From assembly GCA_030017995.1 (NCBI GenBank), contig JASEGS010000014.1, positions 1-41,278 of the forward strand: DNA of 41,278 nt. The letters are read 5' to 3'. The notes beneath the pieces were generated by a model, which saw only the letters and a list, made by a program, of their open reading frames with translations, did not search any database and was not told the DNA's origin. Position 1 is the first letter of the stretch. Every line of letters begins with the position of its first letter. Origin of the DNA: Thermodesulfovibrionales bacterium (GTDB lineage Bacteria > Nitrospirota > Thermodesulfovibrionia > Thermodesulfovibrionales > Dissulfurispiraceae). The translations under genes and the position numbers were made by a program. Positions 16,898-25,190 of this stretch are shown here, one piece after another.

Positions 16898-17892
16898 ATT
16901 CTGGCTTCCCGCATAAACTTTGCAGCCTCTTCCGGAGGTGTAGGGTTTATAAAAAAGCCTGAGCCCCATTCAAATCCAGCACGCTTTGTAACCCTCGGCA
17001 AAATCTCTAAATGCCAGTGATAGTAGTCGTTAACCTCCTCGTTAAAAGGGGATGTATGCAATATGAAGTTATAAGGCGGGGAATCAAGGACCCTGTCGAG
17101 CTGTTTTAATGTCCTCTGAAGTATTTCTGCAAAGCTGGCAAAGCTTTTATCAAGGGGAGCAAAATTTGATTCATGTCTTTTAGGCAATATCCATGTTTCA
17201 AAGGGATCCCTTGAGGCAAACGGCGTGATGGCAACATAGCCGTCATTTTCGTTTATAACCCGTTTGCCCGTTTCTAATTCCTGATTTATTATGTCGCAGA
17301 ATAAGCATCTCTCCTTGCTGTCATAATATTTTCTGCAGGAATCCATCTCTTCTCTGACAGTCTTTGGCACTATAGGGAGCGCTATCAACTGGCTGTGGCT
17401 GTGCTCCAGTGTTGCGCCTGCAACTTCACCTTCATTCTTAAAAATCAGGGCATATTTAAATCTCATATCTTTTTTCAGGTCAGTCAGTCTGAAGAAGTAT
17501 GCCCATAACGTATCTTCCAGCGCTCTCTGGGACACATTGGAAAGAGAAAGCTGATGTTCCGGCGTTTCTATGATGACTTCGTGTGCGCCTACGCCGCTCA
17601 TCATGTCAAAGACACCCTCTCCTTTTTTGTGCAGGTCTCCATGTATTTGGAGGACGGGAAATTTGTTAGGCACTACCCGGAGTGTCCAGCCAGGGGAGTT
17701 AGGCGGGGTGCTTGCAGGTCTGAATGCGAGTATCTCAGGCGGCGCCGTGTGCTCATTTCCATGGCAGAACGGACAAAATCCGTTTGCCTTTCTTTTCTGT
17801 GACGGCGACACAAAATCCGCTGGTATCTTGCCCCTTTCAACAGATATGATTACCCATTTTCCTGAGATAGGGTCTTTTCTTAATTCAGGCAT
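16894..17892 (-). CDS. galT: Galactose-1-phosphate uridylyltransferase family
   Basis: GalT swaps UMP between UDP-glucose and galactose-1-phosphate through a covalent uridylyl-His. This 332-aa protein has zinc-site Cys40 and Cys43 (CPFC), a further CLFC pair near 198, and the active-site HSHSQ at 164-168, in place of the usual HPHGQ. The second His is the nucleophile. Bacterial proteins of this type beside glycogen genes may act on ADP-glucose instead, so the substrate is not certain. The start is supported by GGAGG four bases before the ATG. It is the first gene of the minus-strand unit and is divergent from the RNase Z-like gene across 122 bases. Confidence 0.85.
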   Translation of the reverse strand: MPELRKDPISGKWVIISVERGKIPADFVSPSQKRKANGFCPFCHGNEHTAPPEILAFRPASTPPNSPGWTLRVVPNKFPVLQIHGDLHKKGEGVFDMMSGVGAHEVIIETPEHQLSLSNVSQRALEDTLWAYFFRLTDLKKDMRFKYALIFKNEGEVAGATLEHSHSQLIALPIVPKTVREEMDSCRKYYDSKERCLFCDIINQELETGKRVINENDGYVAITPFASRDPFETWILPKRHESNFAPLDKSFASFAEILQRTLKQLDRVLDSPPYNFILHTSPFNEEVNDYYHWHLEILPRVTKRAGFEWGSGFFINPTPPEEAAKFMREARI

Positions 17893-17964
17893 ATATCCTC
17901 CATAAACGGATAGAATTAAAATAAAGATACAGGCAAAGACAAGAGAGCGCTTTTAATTGTGTTT

Positions 17965-18000
17965 TTGCCTTTACCTTTACCTATACCTTTACCTTTGCCT
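17965..18000 (+). repeat. Hexamer tandem repeat (TTACCT-type x6)
   Basis: Six consecutive six-base units read TTGCCT, TTACCT, TTACCT, ATACCT, TTACCT, TTGCCT. The array ends at the TATAAT of the next gene and covers the positions where its -35 and spacer would lie. On the other strand it lies 73 bases upstream of galT. Confidence 0.8.
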
Positions 18001-18005
18001 ATAAT
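18000..18005 (+). promoter_or_regulatory. TATAAT -10 hexamer of the RNase Z-like gene
   Basis: A perfect TATAAT ends nine bases before the ATG at 18015. There is no Shine-Dalgarno. The -35 position (17977-17982) is one unit of the hexamer repeat (TTACCT) and is a poor match. Confidence 0.45.
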
Positions 18006-18014
18006 TATATCATT

Positions 18015-18983
18015 ATGAAGCCGATTTTTCATGTAAACCCTGTAAATGGTCCATTTGAAGACCCGGGCGTTTTTGTGCGAATAATGAGGGAAAGAAGGGC
18101 ATTGCTTTTTGATATGGGACACATTGGGAGACTTGAACTTGGCAACCTTTTAAAGATCACGGATATTTTTGTAACACATACACACATGGATCATTTTGTC
18201 GGCTTTGATACAGTTTTAAGAGGTGTCCTTAGAAGGGACATGCCTTTAAGGATATTTGGGCCTGAAAATATAATACAGTGCGTGGAGGGAAAGCTTAAGG
18301 GCTATACGTGGAATCTCATAAAAGATTATCCCCTTAAAATAGAGGTGTTTGGAGTAAATGGCAGTTATATTTCTCATTGCAGTTTTTATGCAGAGAATGG
18401 GTTTGAAAGACTGGATAATCCCAAATTAGATTTTAACGGGGTTCTCACAGCAGAGCCTTTATTCAAGGTAAAAGGGTTGATGCTTTCCCATCAGATTCCT
18501 GTGATGGCGTATTCACTGGAGGAAGATTTTCATATTAATATCAATAAGGCAGTATTGGATGAAATGAGCTTGCCTGTCGGGCCGTGGCTCTCTGATTTTA
18601 AAAAAGCGATCAGAGAACAGAAATCAGAAAAGACATTTATAATTAACGGGAAAACCTTTACCATTGACGAGTTAATGAACATAGTGACAATTACCAAGGG
18701 TCAGAAAATTTCCTATGTAATGGATGTATCTCCAACTGCTGGGAATATAGAAAGGATCATACCTTTTGTTAAAGGTTCTGATGTGCTTTTTTGCGAGGCA
18801 TACTTTCTTGAAAGAGACATGGACAGGGCTATAGAGCGTCACCATCTCACAGCAGCAATTGCAGGGAGGATTGCGAGGGAAGCAGTAGTTGAGAATCTTC
18901 ACATTATGCATTTTTCTCCAAAATACAGACATTGCGCCGAGGAGTTGTATAATGAAGCGATGAGGGAGTTCAGGGGAGATTAG
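18015..18983 (+). CDS. RNase Z-like metallo-beta-lactamase-fold hydrolase
   Basis: This is a 322-aa protein of the metallo-beta-lactamase superfamily. The zinc motif HTHMDH is at residues 55-60. Later metal ligands appear near LFCEAYF and in HHLTAAIAGRIA, followed by the MHFSPKY block seen in tRNase Z. Those C-terminal blocks favour an RNase Z-like 3' tRNA endonuclease. The region around 150-240 differs from standard RNase Z (it has an insertion including IINGKTFTIDELMN), so it may have another phosphodiester substrate. It heads the unit with surE (starting directly after its stop) and pcm. No Shine-Dalgarno is present. Confidence 0.75.
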   Translation: MKPIFHVNPVNGPFEDPGVFVRIMRERRALLFDMGHIGRLELGNLLKITDIFVTHTHMDHFVGFDTVLRGVLRRDMPLRIFGPENIIQCVEGKLKGYTWNLIKDYPLKIEVFGVNGSYISHCSFYAENGFERLDNPKLDFNGVLTAEPLFKVKGLMLSHQIPVMAYSLEEDFHININKAVLDEMSLPVGPWLSDFKKAIREQKSEKTFIINGKTFTIDELMNIVTITKGQKISYVMDVSPTAGNIERIIPFVKGSDVLFCEAYFLERDMDRAIERHHLTAAIAGRIAREAVVENLHIMHFSPKYRHCAEELYNEAMREFRGD

Positions 18984-19736
18984 ATGAAACCTCTTATTCT
19001 TGTCACCAATGACGACGGTGTTCACTCGCCGGGGATAATTGCCCTTTTTAAGACAATGAAGGAGATCGGCGATGCGTATATTGTCGCTCCTGACAGAGAG
19101 AGAAGCGCTATCGGCCATGCCCTCACCCTTCACAGGCCATTGAAGGTTGAGGAACTGCGTGAGAATGTTTTTAGCGTTAACGGCACTCCTACGGATTGCG
19201 TAGCTCTTGCAATTCATAAAATACTTCCAAGAAAACCTGATCTTGTTGCTTCAGGAATAAACAGGGGTGCAAACTTAGGTGATGACATCACCTATTCCGG
19301 AACGGTATCTGCTGCTATTGAAGGGACTATCTTAAATACCCCATCCTTTGCCGTTTCCCTTGTGGGCGATAAACCATTCCATTATGACACCGCGGTAATA
19401 TTTGCAGCAGAGACCGCAAGATATATACTGACTAAATCCCTGCCTTATGACACCCTTCTCAATGTAAATGTTCCCAATGTGCAGAAAACAGAAATGATCA
19501 AAGGCATAAAAATTACCCGCCAGGGCAAAAGAGTATATGACAATGCAATACAGGATATTTACTCTCCATGGGGCGACAAGCATTATTGGATTGGCGGAGG
19601 GAAGCCTTACTGGGAGCAGGGAGAGGACATGGATATTCAGGCAGTGCTTGATAATTATGTATCTGTAACTCCAATACACCTTGATTTAACCAATTATGAT
19701 GCAGTAGATCATTTGAGAAAAACATGGGGAGTATGA
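18984..19736 (+). CDS. surE: 5'-nucleotidase SurE
   Basis: SurE is a divalent-metal nucleoside 5'-monophosphatase (also acting on 3'-phosphates and short polyphosphate) important in stationary-phase survival. The metal-binding NDDG is at residues 9-12 (TNDDGVHSPGI), followed by APDRERSAIGHALT, NGTPTDCVALA, and SGINRGANLGDDITYSGTVSAA, all family hallmarks. The length of 250 aa is standard. The ATG follows the upstream stop (TAGATG) with no gap, so translation is likely coupled. The surE-pcm pairing here is a classic arrangement. Confidence 0.97.
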   Translation: MKPLILVTNDDGVHSPGIIALFKTMKEIGDAYIVAPDRERSAIGHALTLHRPLKVEELRENVFSVNGTPTDCVALAIHKILPRKPDLVASGINRGANLGDDITYSGTVSAAIEGTILNTPSFAVSLVGDKPFHYDTAVIFAAETARYILTKSLPYDTLLNVNVPNVQKTEMIKGIKITRQGKRVYDNAIQDIYSPWGDKHYWIGGGKPYWEQGEDMDIQAVLDNYVSVTPIHLDLTNYDAVDHLRKTWGV

Positions 19737-19757
19737 GGAAAAGTTAAAACTAATTCA

Positions 19758-20408
19758 ATGTTTGTGGAAGATTATAAAAGGCTCAGAGACTTAATGGTTG
19801 AGACCCAGCTCATTCCGAGGGGGATAAAGGATGAGCGCGTCCTTATTGCCATGAGAAAGGTTCCGAGACATCTCTTTATGCCTGAGTCTATCAGATACAG
19901 CGCATATGAGGATATGGCCCTGCCGATTGGCGAGGGACAGACCATATCCCAGCCTTATATGGTTGCAGTAATGACAGAACTCCTTGAGCTGAAGGGCGAT
20001 GAAAAGGTGCTGGAGGTGGGAACAGGTTCGGGTTATCAGGCAGCCATACTGGCGGAACTTGCAAGAGAGGTTTATACGATTGAGAGGATTGCTTCTCTTG
20101 CTGAGAAAGCGGAGGCATGCTTAAAAGATATAGGATATGAGAATGTTTATGTGATTGCAAGCGATGGAACAATTGGGCTGCCGGATAAAGCGCCTTTTGA
20201 CAGAATAATTATTACGGCAGCCACTCCTGTACTCCCAGAACCTCTTATTGGTCAATTAAAAGAAGGCGGGATTATAGTAGCACCTGTTGGGGAAAGGTTT
20301 TCCCAGATATTGGTGCGCGGCAAAAAAGAAGAGGGCGTTATTGTTGAGGAATATCACACCCCTTGCGTCTTTGTCCCCCTTATTGGCGAGTATGGCTGGA
20401 AAGGATGA
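19758..20408 (+). CDS. pcm: Protein-L-isoaspartate O-methyltransferase
   Basis: Pcm uses S-adenosylmethionine to methylate abnormal L-isoaspartyl residues and start their repair. The N-terminal substrate region has VPRHLFMPESIRYSAYEDMALPIGEGQTISQPYMVAVM, followed by the SAM motif VLEVGTGSGYQAAIL near 76-90, VYTIERI, and the FDRIIITAATPVLPEPL block. The length of 216 aa is normal. It follows surE by 21 bases on the same strand. No strong Shine-Dalgarno is visible. After its stop come 90 AT-rich bases leading to the ArsR-type gene. Confidence 0.97.
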   Translation: MFVEDYKRLRDLMVETQLIPRGIKDERVLIAMRKVPRHLFMPESIRYSAYEDMALPIGEGQTISQPYMVAVMTELLELKGDEKVLEVGTGSGYQAAILAELAREVYTIERIASLAEKAEACLKDIGYENVYVIASDGTIGLPDKAPFDRIIITAATPVLPEPLIGQLKEGGIIVAPVGERFSQILVRGKKEEGVIVEEYHTPCVFVPLIGEYGWKG

Positions 20409-20461
20409 GTTGGTAAGATTTATAATTATAAAATTATTTAACCTTTTAATTAAAAAATCTC

Positions 20462-20490
20462 TTGACCTTTATATTTATAATGAATAAAAT
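20462..20490 (+). promoter_or_regulatory. Promoter of the ArsR-type regulator
   Basis: TTGACC (20462-20467) and TAAAAT (20485-20490) are separated by 17 bases and end eight bases before the ATG at 20499. A short inverted repeat (TTTAT/ATAAA at about 20474-20488) overlaps the -10 and could be an operator for self-regulation. The latter is inference. Confidence 0.5.
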
Positions 20491-20498
20491 GTTTTATT

Positions 20499-20834
20499 AT
20501 GAAAAAAGAAAAGTCTATATACGAACTTCAAGCTGAAATCTGCAAAATACTCTCCAGCCCCAAGAGGATAGAGATAATCAATGCGCTTAAGAACGGGGAG
20601 AAAACAGTCACAGAGCTTGTTGAAATACTTGGAACCCCGAAGGCGAATGTATCTCAACACCTTGCTGTTATGAGGCATAGAGGCATTCTGAAAAGCAGAA
20701 GGGATGGCGTGAGTATTTATTATACTATAGCCAATCCTAAGGTAGTTCAGGCATGCTCTATAATGAGAGAGGTGCTTAACGAACTCTTAATGGAAAGAAG
20801 CAAAATGGCAGCAAAACTCATGCAAAAGGGTTGA
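20499..20834 (+). CDS. ArsR-family winged-helix regulator
   Basis: This is a 111-aa DNA-binding repressor-type protein. The winged-helix core runs from ILSSPKRIEIINALKNG through the recognition helix (TPKANVSQHLAVMRHRGIL) to the wing (RRDGVSIYYTI). The classic metal-sensing CVCDLC motif of ArsR is absent, and only Cys9-region and C-terminal single Cys residues (ICKIL, ACSIMREVL) are seen. The signal may therefore be redox, sulfide or none. It sits immediately upstream of the rnf operon on the same strand, with 128 bases to rnfC, so it may control rnf. It has its own promoter and no Shine-Dalgarno. Confidence 0.85.
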   Translation: MKKEKSIYELQAEICKILSSPKRIEIINALKNGEKTVTELVEILGTPKANVSQHLAVMRHRGILKSRRDGVSIYYTIANPKVVQACSIMREVLNELLMERSKMAAKLMQKG

Positions 20835-20860
20835 CATATTTTTTGCCTCTGTGTTATCAC
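20831..20860 (+). promoter_or_regulatory. Candidate promoter of the rnf operon
   Basis: A perfect TTGACA (20831-20836) overlaps the stop of the ArsR-type gene; TATCAC (20855-20860), 18 bases on, is a four-of-six -10. The leader to rnfC would be about 95 bases, very AT-rich in its second half. I see no clear riboswitch or terminator in it. Confidence 0.4.
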
Positions 20861-20962
20861 TTATAGGCGTTTATCCATGCCAGTTACAATTTTTTAATAA
20901 TTATTTTATTTTTTAAAGTGTTTTAAACAATAGGTACGATTTCTAATATGGAGGATTCCTTC

Positions 20963-22282
20963 ATGGCTCTCGCTACATTTAAAGGCGGGATTCATCCGCC
21001 TGATAAGAAAGAACTTTCGAAAGACAAGCCTATTTCCATTGTAAGACCGCCTAAAAAAGTCGTTATTCCTCTTGTGCAGCATATCGGAGCGCCGTGCAAG
21101 CTGTCTGTGAGTATCGGGCAGGAGGTCAAGAAGGGTGATGTTATAGGTGCTTCTGAGGGATTTGTCTCAGCGCCTGTGCATGCATCTGTATCAGGGAAGG
21201 TTGTTGCAATCGGAGAATTTCCAAATGCAATGGGCAGGATGGTCATATCTGTTGTTATCGAAAACGACGGCAAAGAAGAATGGACAACTCTTAAAGATAA
21301 TCCTGATTACATGAACTTATCCCCTGAGAACCTGAAAGAAAAGATAAGGGATGCCGGGATTGTCGGGATGGGCGGAGCAGCGTTCCCGACCCATGTGAAG
21401 CTTTCTCCTCCGAAGGAAAAGCCTGTGGATATAGTTATTCTGAACGGCGCAGAGTGCGAGCCTTACCTTACAGCTGACTACAGGCTTATGATAGAAAGGC
21501 CGGAGGAAGTTGTAGAGGGCTTGAAAATATTGATGAAGGTTTTGGGTGTCAGCAAGGGCTTTATAGGCATCGAGAATAACAAACCTGATGCAATAGAGGC
21601 CATGAAAAAGGCTGTCTCAAAAGAGAGTAATATACAAGCCAATATCCAAATATATCCTCTTGAAGTGAAATATCCTCAGGGTGCAGAAAAGATGTTGATA
21701 AAGGCTGCTGCGGGCAGAGAGGTTCCTCCCCGCGGGCTGCCCATGGACGTAGGTGTGGTTGTGCAGAACATTGGGACTGCTATAGCTGTTTATGAGGCTG
21801 TTCGTTATGGCAAGCCTCTTATTGAAAGGATAGTCACTGTAACAGGAGAGGGCATAAAAAATCCTAAGAATCTATTAGTGAAGATAGGAACTTTTGTAAC
21901 TGATTTAATTGAAGAATGCGGCGGATTTACATCCGAGATAGCAAAAGTTATATCAGGCGGCCCGATGATGGGTTTCAGCCTTTATTCTCTTGATGTGCCT
22001 GTAACAAAAGGCACGTCAGGCATTCTTGTCCTTCCGGAGGAGGGTGTTGTCCATGCAGAGGACTTTGGCCCCTGTATAAGGTGTGGAAGATGCATAGACA
22101 TATGTCCCATGGGCCTCATGCCTTCTATGTTGAGCGTGTTGTCAGAAAAAGGATTCTATGAAGAGACGAAGGACTATAATCTCTTTGACTGCTTTGAATG
22201 CGGTTCATGCACTTATATATGCCCATCGAGGAGACCGATAGTGCAGTTGATAAGACTGGCTAAATCATTGGTGAAACCGTGA
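20963..22282 (+). CDS. rnfC: Rnf electron transport complex subunit C
   Basis: RnfC is the peripheral subunit that binds NADH/FMN and two [4Fe-4S] clusters in the ion-pumping ferredoxin:NAD+ oxidoreductase. The N-terminal FKGGIHPPDKK hallmark, a flavodoxin/nucleotide-binding region (GAAFPTHVKL, NGAECEPYLTADYR), and two C-terminal ferredoxin motifs (CIRCGRCIDICP and CFECGSCTYICP) are all present. Length is 439 aa with the ATG at 20963, which has GGAGG eight bases upstream. An ATG at 20948 would engulf that site. The gene order C-D-G-E-A-B is the one known from Acetobacterium woodii and many clostridia. Confidence 0.96.
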   Translation: MALATFKGGIHPPDKKELSKDKPISIVRPPKKVVIPLVQHIGAPCKLSVSIGQEVKKGDVIGASEGFVSAPVHASVSGKVVAIGEFPNAMGRMVISVVIENDGKEEWTTLKDNPDYMNLSPENLKEKIRDAGIVGMGGAAFPTHVKLSPPKEKPVDIVILNGAECEPYLTADYRLMIERPEEVVEGLKILMKVLGVSKGFIGIENNKPDAIEAMKKAVSKESNIQANIQIYPLEVKYPQGAEKMLIKAAAGREVPPRGLPMDVGVVVQNIGTAIAVYEAVRYGKPLIERIVTVTGEGIKNPKNLLVKIGTFVTDLIEECGGFTSEIAKVISGGPMMGFSLYSLDVPVTKGTSGILVLPEEGVVHAEDFGPCIRCGRCIDICPMGLMPSMLSVLSEKGFYEETKDYNLFDCFECGSCTYICPSRRPIVQLIRLAKSLVKP

Positions 22283-22301
22283 AGGAGATTTGGAGGTTAA
22301 G

Positions 22302-23324
22302 TTGGCAGAGATAAAGAAGGAGCATCAATTAACTGTATCTGTCAGTCCTCATGTAAAAAGTGAGGAGACAACAAGCAGGATAATGTGGAGCGTGAATCTC
22401 TCCCTGCTGCCTGCTGCTTTAATAGGTGCCTATTTCTTTGGACCGCGTGCAGTCTTTGCGCTGACGATTGCCATCATCACAGCAGTATTGTGTGAGCATC
22501 TCTATCAAAGGGGCATGAAAAGCAAGATAACCATTAATGACGGCAGCGCATTTCTCACTGGTCTGTTGGTTGGTTTGAATCTGCCGCCTTCTGTGCCTTT
22601 TTATATTCCAGTAATCGGCTCGTTTGTAGCAATAGTTATCACAAAGCAGTTGTTTGGAGGATTGGGTTTTAATGTTTTTAACCCTGCTGCTGCTGGCAGG
22701 GCATTTCTCCTGATATCTTTCCCAAAGCTTATGACCATCTGGAAGGAGCCGACCGCTGCCTTTGTTCAGATGGATGCAAAAACTACAGCTACGCCCCTTG
22801 GCATACTCAAGGAAGAAGGCATAGCAAAACTGATGGAGGTCTTTGGAGATAAGACAAACCTCTACACCGAACTCTTTATGGGACACAGGGCAGGCTCAAT
22901 TGGAGAGACATCCACTTTAGCGCTTTTGATAGGAGCTGCTTTTTTGTTTTACAGGGGTTATATCTCATGGCACATTCCAGTATCATTCATGGGGACAGCT
23001 GCTGCAATGGCATGGGTATTCGGGGGCAAGGGAGCTCTTTTTGCAGGAGATCCCATCATCCACCTTATCAGCGGCGGTATGATTCTCGGCGCATTTTTTA
23101 TGGCAACAGATTATGTGACATGCCCTTCTGTTAAAAAAGGTCAATTAATCTTTGGCGCTGGCTGTGGTTTTCTTACCATGCTTATAAGGTTAAAAGGAGG
23201 CTATCCTGAGGGCGTGATGTTTGCCATTCTCATAATGAACTGCTTTACTCCAATCATAGACAGGGGCTTCAAGACAAAGGTCTTTGGCTTTAAAAAGCCG
23301 GACAGTAAGGAGACAAAGAAATGA
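22302..23324 (+). CDS. rnfD: Rnf complex subunit D
   Basis: RnfD is a multi-pass membrane subunit with a covalently bound FMN. The flavinylation motif TTATPLG places the FMN-linked Thr at about residue 164. Several long hydrophobic helices and the conserved GGLGFNVFNPAAAGRAFLL segment are present. Length is 340 aa from a TTG at 22302, which lies five bases after GGAGG. Another in-frame TTG at 22290 has its Shine-Dalgarno too close. There is no ATG at a suitable place. The start lies 20 bases after the rnfC stop, and the stop overlaps rnfG (ATGA). Confidence 0.95.
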   Translation: MAEIKKEHQLTVSVSPHVKSEETTSRIMWSVNLSLLPAALIGAYFFGPRAVFALTIAIITAVLCEHLYQRGMKSKITINDGSAFLTGLLVGLNLPPSVPFYIPVIGSFVAIVITKQLFGGLGFNVFNPAAAGRAFLLISFPKLMTIWKEPTAAFVQMDAKTTATPLGILKEEGIAKLMEVFGDKTNLYTELFMGHRAGSIGETSTLALLIGAAFLFYRGYISWHIPVSFMGTAAAMAWVFGGKGALFAGDPIIHLISGGMILGAFFMATDYVTCPSVKKGQLIFGAGCGFLTMLIRLKGGYPEGVMFAILIMNCFTPIIDRGFKTKVFGFKKPDSKETKK

Positions 23325-23911
23325 CAGGCAAAGACATTATAAAGATAGCCCTTAACCTTGCGGTCATATACATGATCGGCGGACTAATCTTAGCAGGCGT
23401 TTATGCAAAGACATCTCCGGTTATATTTAAAAAGAATGAAATGGAAAAGCAGCAGGCCTTAAAAAAACTTATGCCTGAAGCAGAAATAGTGGAAAAACTT
23501 GGAGACTGGACAACTCACGAAAAACACGCTGAATATTATGCAGGCAAAAAAGGCGGAGAGACTATCGGCTATGTCATTCAGTCCTTTGGCAAGGGATATT
23601 CAAGTTATATTAATGTGTTGATAGCAGTGGATAAAGAGTTTAAGGTTCAGAAGATAGATATACTTTCACATGCAGAGACCCCCGGCCTCGGGGATGAAAT
23701 AGAAAATGATGTCTTTAAAAATCAATTCAAGGATAAAGATATTGATCATATAAAACTGGTCAAGACAGAGACCAGTGAATATATTCAGGCAATCACCGGC
23801 GTAACAATCTCCAGCAGAGCAGTTACAGAGGATGCTGTAAAAAACGGATTAAACTTTCTCATAAAGACAGTTAAAGGAGGCGGAGACAATGTCGCAGCAT
23901 ACAGCCACTAA
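23321..23911 (+). CDS. rnfG: Rnf complex subunit G
   Basis: RnfG is a membrane-anchored subunit facing outward with a covalently bound FMN. It has one N-terminal transmembrane helix (residues about 8-30), then an FMN-binding domain ending in ITGVTISSRAV with the flavinylated Thr at about 162. The usual form is SGATxSS and Ala is Val here. The segment HAETPGLGDEIE is a family hallmark. Length is 196 aa. It begins by ATGA overlap with rnfD and its 3' end overlaps rnfE by 23 bases, which suggests tight translational coupling. Confidence 0.95.
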   Translation: MTGKDIIKIALNLAVIYMIGGLILAGVYAKTSPVIFKKNEMEKQQALKKLMPEAEIVEKLGDWTTHEKHAEYYAGKKGGETIGYVIQSFGKGYSSYINVLIAVDKEFKVQKIDILSHAETPGLGDEIENDVFKNQFKDKDIDHIKLVKTETSEYIQAITGVTISSRAVTEDAVKNGLNFLIKTVKGGGDNVAAYSH

Positions 23912-24521
23912 GATCAATTACCTGGAGCTTTTAACAAACGGCATTATCAAAGAAAATGCTATATTCAAACTTGCCTTGAGCCTATGTCCTGCTATTGCAG
24001 TAACGAACAGCCTGCGCAACGGCGTACTGATGGGAGTGGCTGTCCTATTTGTTCAGACAATGGTAAATCTTACAATCTCTTTGATGAGGAATTTTATTCA
24101 TCCAAGGATAAGGCTTCCTATATTTATGCTCGTTATATCAGGGTGGGTAACAGTAGCTGACATGTCTATGGCTGCTTTCGCAAGAGAGGCATATAAGCAG
24201 ATGGGTTTGTATATTCAGTTGATAGTTGCCTTTGCATCTATCCTTGCGCGGGCTGAGATGTTTGCAAGCAAAAACAAGATAACTCCTTCTATGTTTGATG
24301 GAATAGGGATGGGGCTTGGCTTTTTATTTGCCCTGACTACAATAAGTTTTTTCAGGGAACTGCTTGGCAGAGGGGCGTTGTGGGGATTTCCAATAGTTAA
24401 TACAAAGCCTTTATTGATAATGATCCTGCCGGCAGGAGGTTTTCTGGCAGTAGGGGTGTTAATGGCGTTGTTTAACTGGATTGATAAAAAATATCTTAAA
24501 AGTAAAACAGTGACTCACTAA
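23889..24521 (+). CDS. rnfE: Rnf complex subunit E
   Basis: RnfE is an integral membrane subunit, related to NqrD, that with RnfA forms the ion-translocating core. The hallmark NGIIKENAIFKLALSLCPAIAVT near residues 15-40 includes a conserved Cys thought to help bind the intramembrane iron centre. Six hydrophobic helices follow. Length is 210 aa. The ATG at 23889 has AGGAGG eight bases upstream, inside the end of rnfG. RnfA follows after 14 bases. Confidence 0.95.
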   Translation: MSQHTATKINYLELLTNGIIKENAIFKLALSLCPAIAVTNSLRNGVLMGVAVLFVQTMVNLTISLMRNFIHPRIRLPIFMLVISGWVTVADMSMAAFAREAYKQMGLYIQLIVAFASILARAEMFASKNKITPSMFDGIGMGLGFLFALTTISFFRELLGRGALWGFPIVNTKPLLIMILPAGGFLAVGVLMALFNWIDKKYLKSKTVTH

Positions 24522-24535
24522 TAAGGAGGTGCAGA

Positions 24536-25129
24536 ATGGCTCTTGATTTTACAAAACTGATGGAACTTATAATTTCCGCCTCTTTAATAAACAACTTCGT
24601 TTTCACGAGGTTTTTAGGACTTTGTATATTTTTCGGAGTTTCTAAAAAGATGGAGACTGCTGTTGGAATGAGTATAACATTCACAGCCGTTATGATGATA
24701 AGCGCATCTTTAAGCTGGCTTATATTCAACTATGTGATGGTCCCTCTTGACATAACATTTCTGAAGATCATCGTATTTATTGGAGTTGTGGCTGGTTTTG
24801 TTCAGGCATCGGATACGATAATGAGAAAAGTGGCGCCCGGGCTCTATTACAAATTGGGCATATATCTTGCGCTTATTTCAACTAACTGCATTATCCTTGC
24901 AGTGCCTTTGATCAATGCAGGTGAAAAATACAGCTTTATTGAGAGCCTTGCCTTTGGACTGGGTTCCGGCCTTGGATTTGCGCTGGCACTGATCATAATG
25001 GCGAGTATCAGGGAAAAACTTGAACTGGCAGAAGTCCCTGCTCCATTTAAAGGATTGCCAATGGCCTTTATAGTTACGGGTTTGATAGCCCTGGCGTTTA
25101 CCGGATTTTCCGGACTGATAACTTTATGA
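24536..25129 (+). CDS. rnfA: Rnf complex subunit A
   Basis: RnfA is the second core membrane subunit, homologous to NqrE and paired with RnfE. It has the LINNFVFTRFLGLCIFFGVSKK hallmark near residues 17-38, with the conserved Cys, and SIREKLELAEVPAPFKGLPMAFI near the end. Six membrane helices fit its 197-aa length. GGAGG lies six bases before the ATG. After it a 61-base gap separates it from rnfB, the widest in this operon, which holds a strong GAAGGAG just before rnfB but no terminator I can see. Confidence 0.95.
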   Translation: MALDFTKLMELIISASLINNFVFTRFLGLCIFFGVSKKMETAVGMSITFTAVMMISASLSWLIFNYVMVPLDITFLKIIVFIGVVAGFVQASDTIMRKVAPGLYYKLGIYLALISTNCIILAVPLINAGEKYSFIESLAFGLGSGLGFALALIIMASIREKLELAEVPAPFKGLPMAFIVTGLIALAFTGFSGLITL

Positions 25130-25190
25130 AATAACCGTTACCATTGTAAAATAAAAGAGTAAAGATTTTCCAAAGAATGAAGGAGTAAAG

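Noticed and set aside
16897-16969. N-terminal extension of GlgA
   Set aside because: It lies inside galT, lacks homology, and the ATG at 16897 begins the family motif.
17965-18000. CRISPR array
   Set aside because: The repeat unit is only six bases with no spacers; no CRISPR array or cas gene is present.
17916-18122. Minus-strand frame with GKGKGIGKGKGK
   Set aside because: It is a translation of the TTACCT-type hexamer array and overlaps the RNase Z-like gene.
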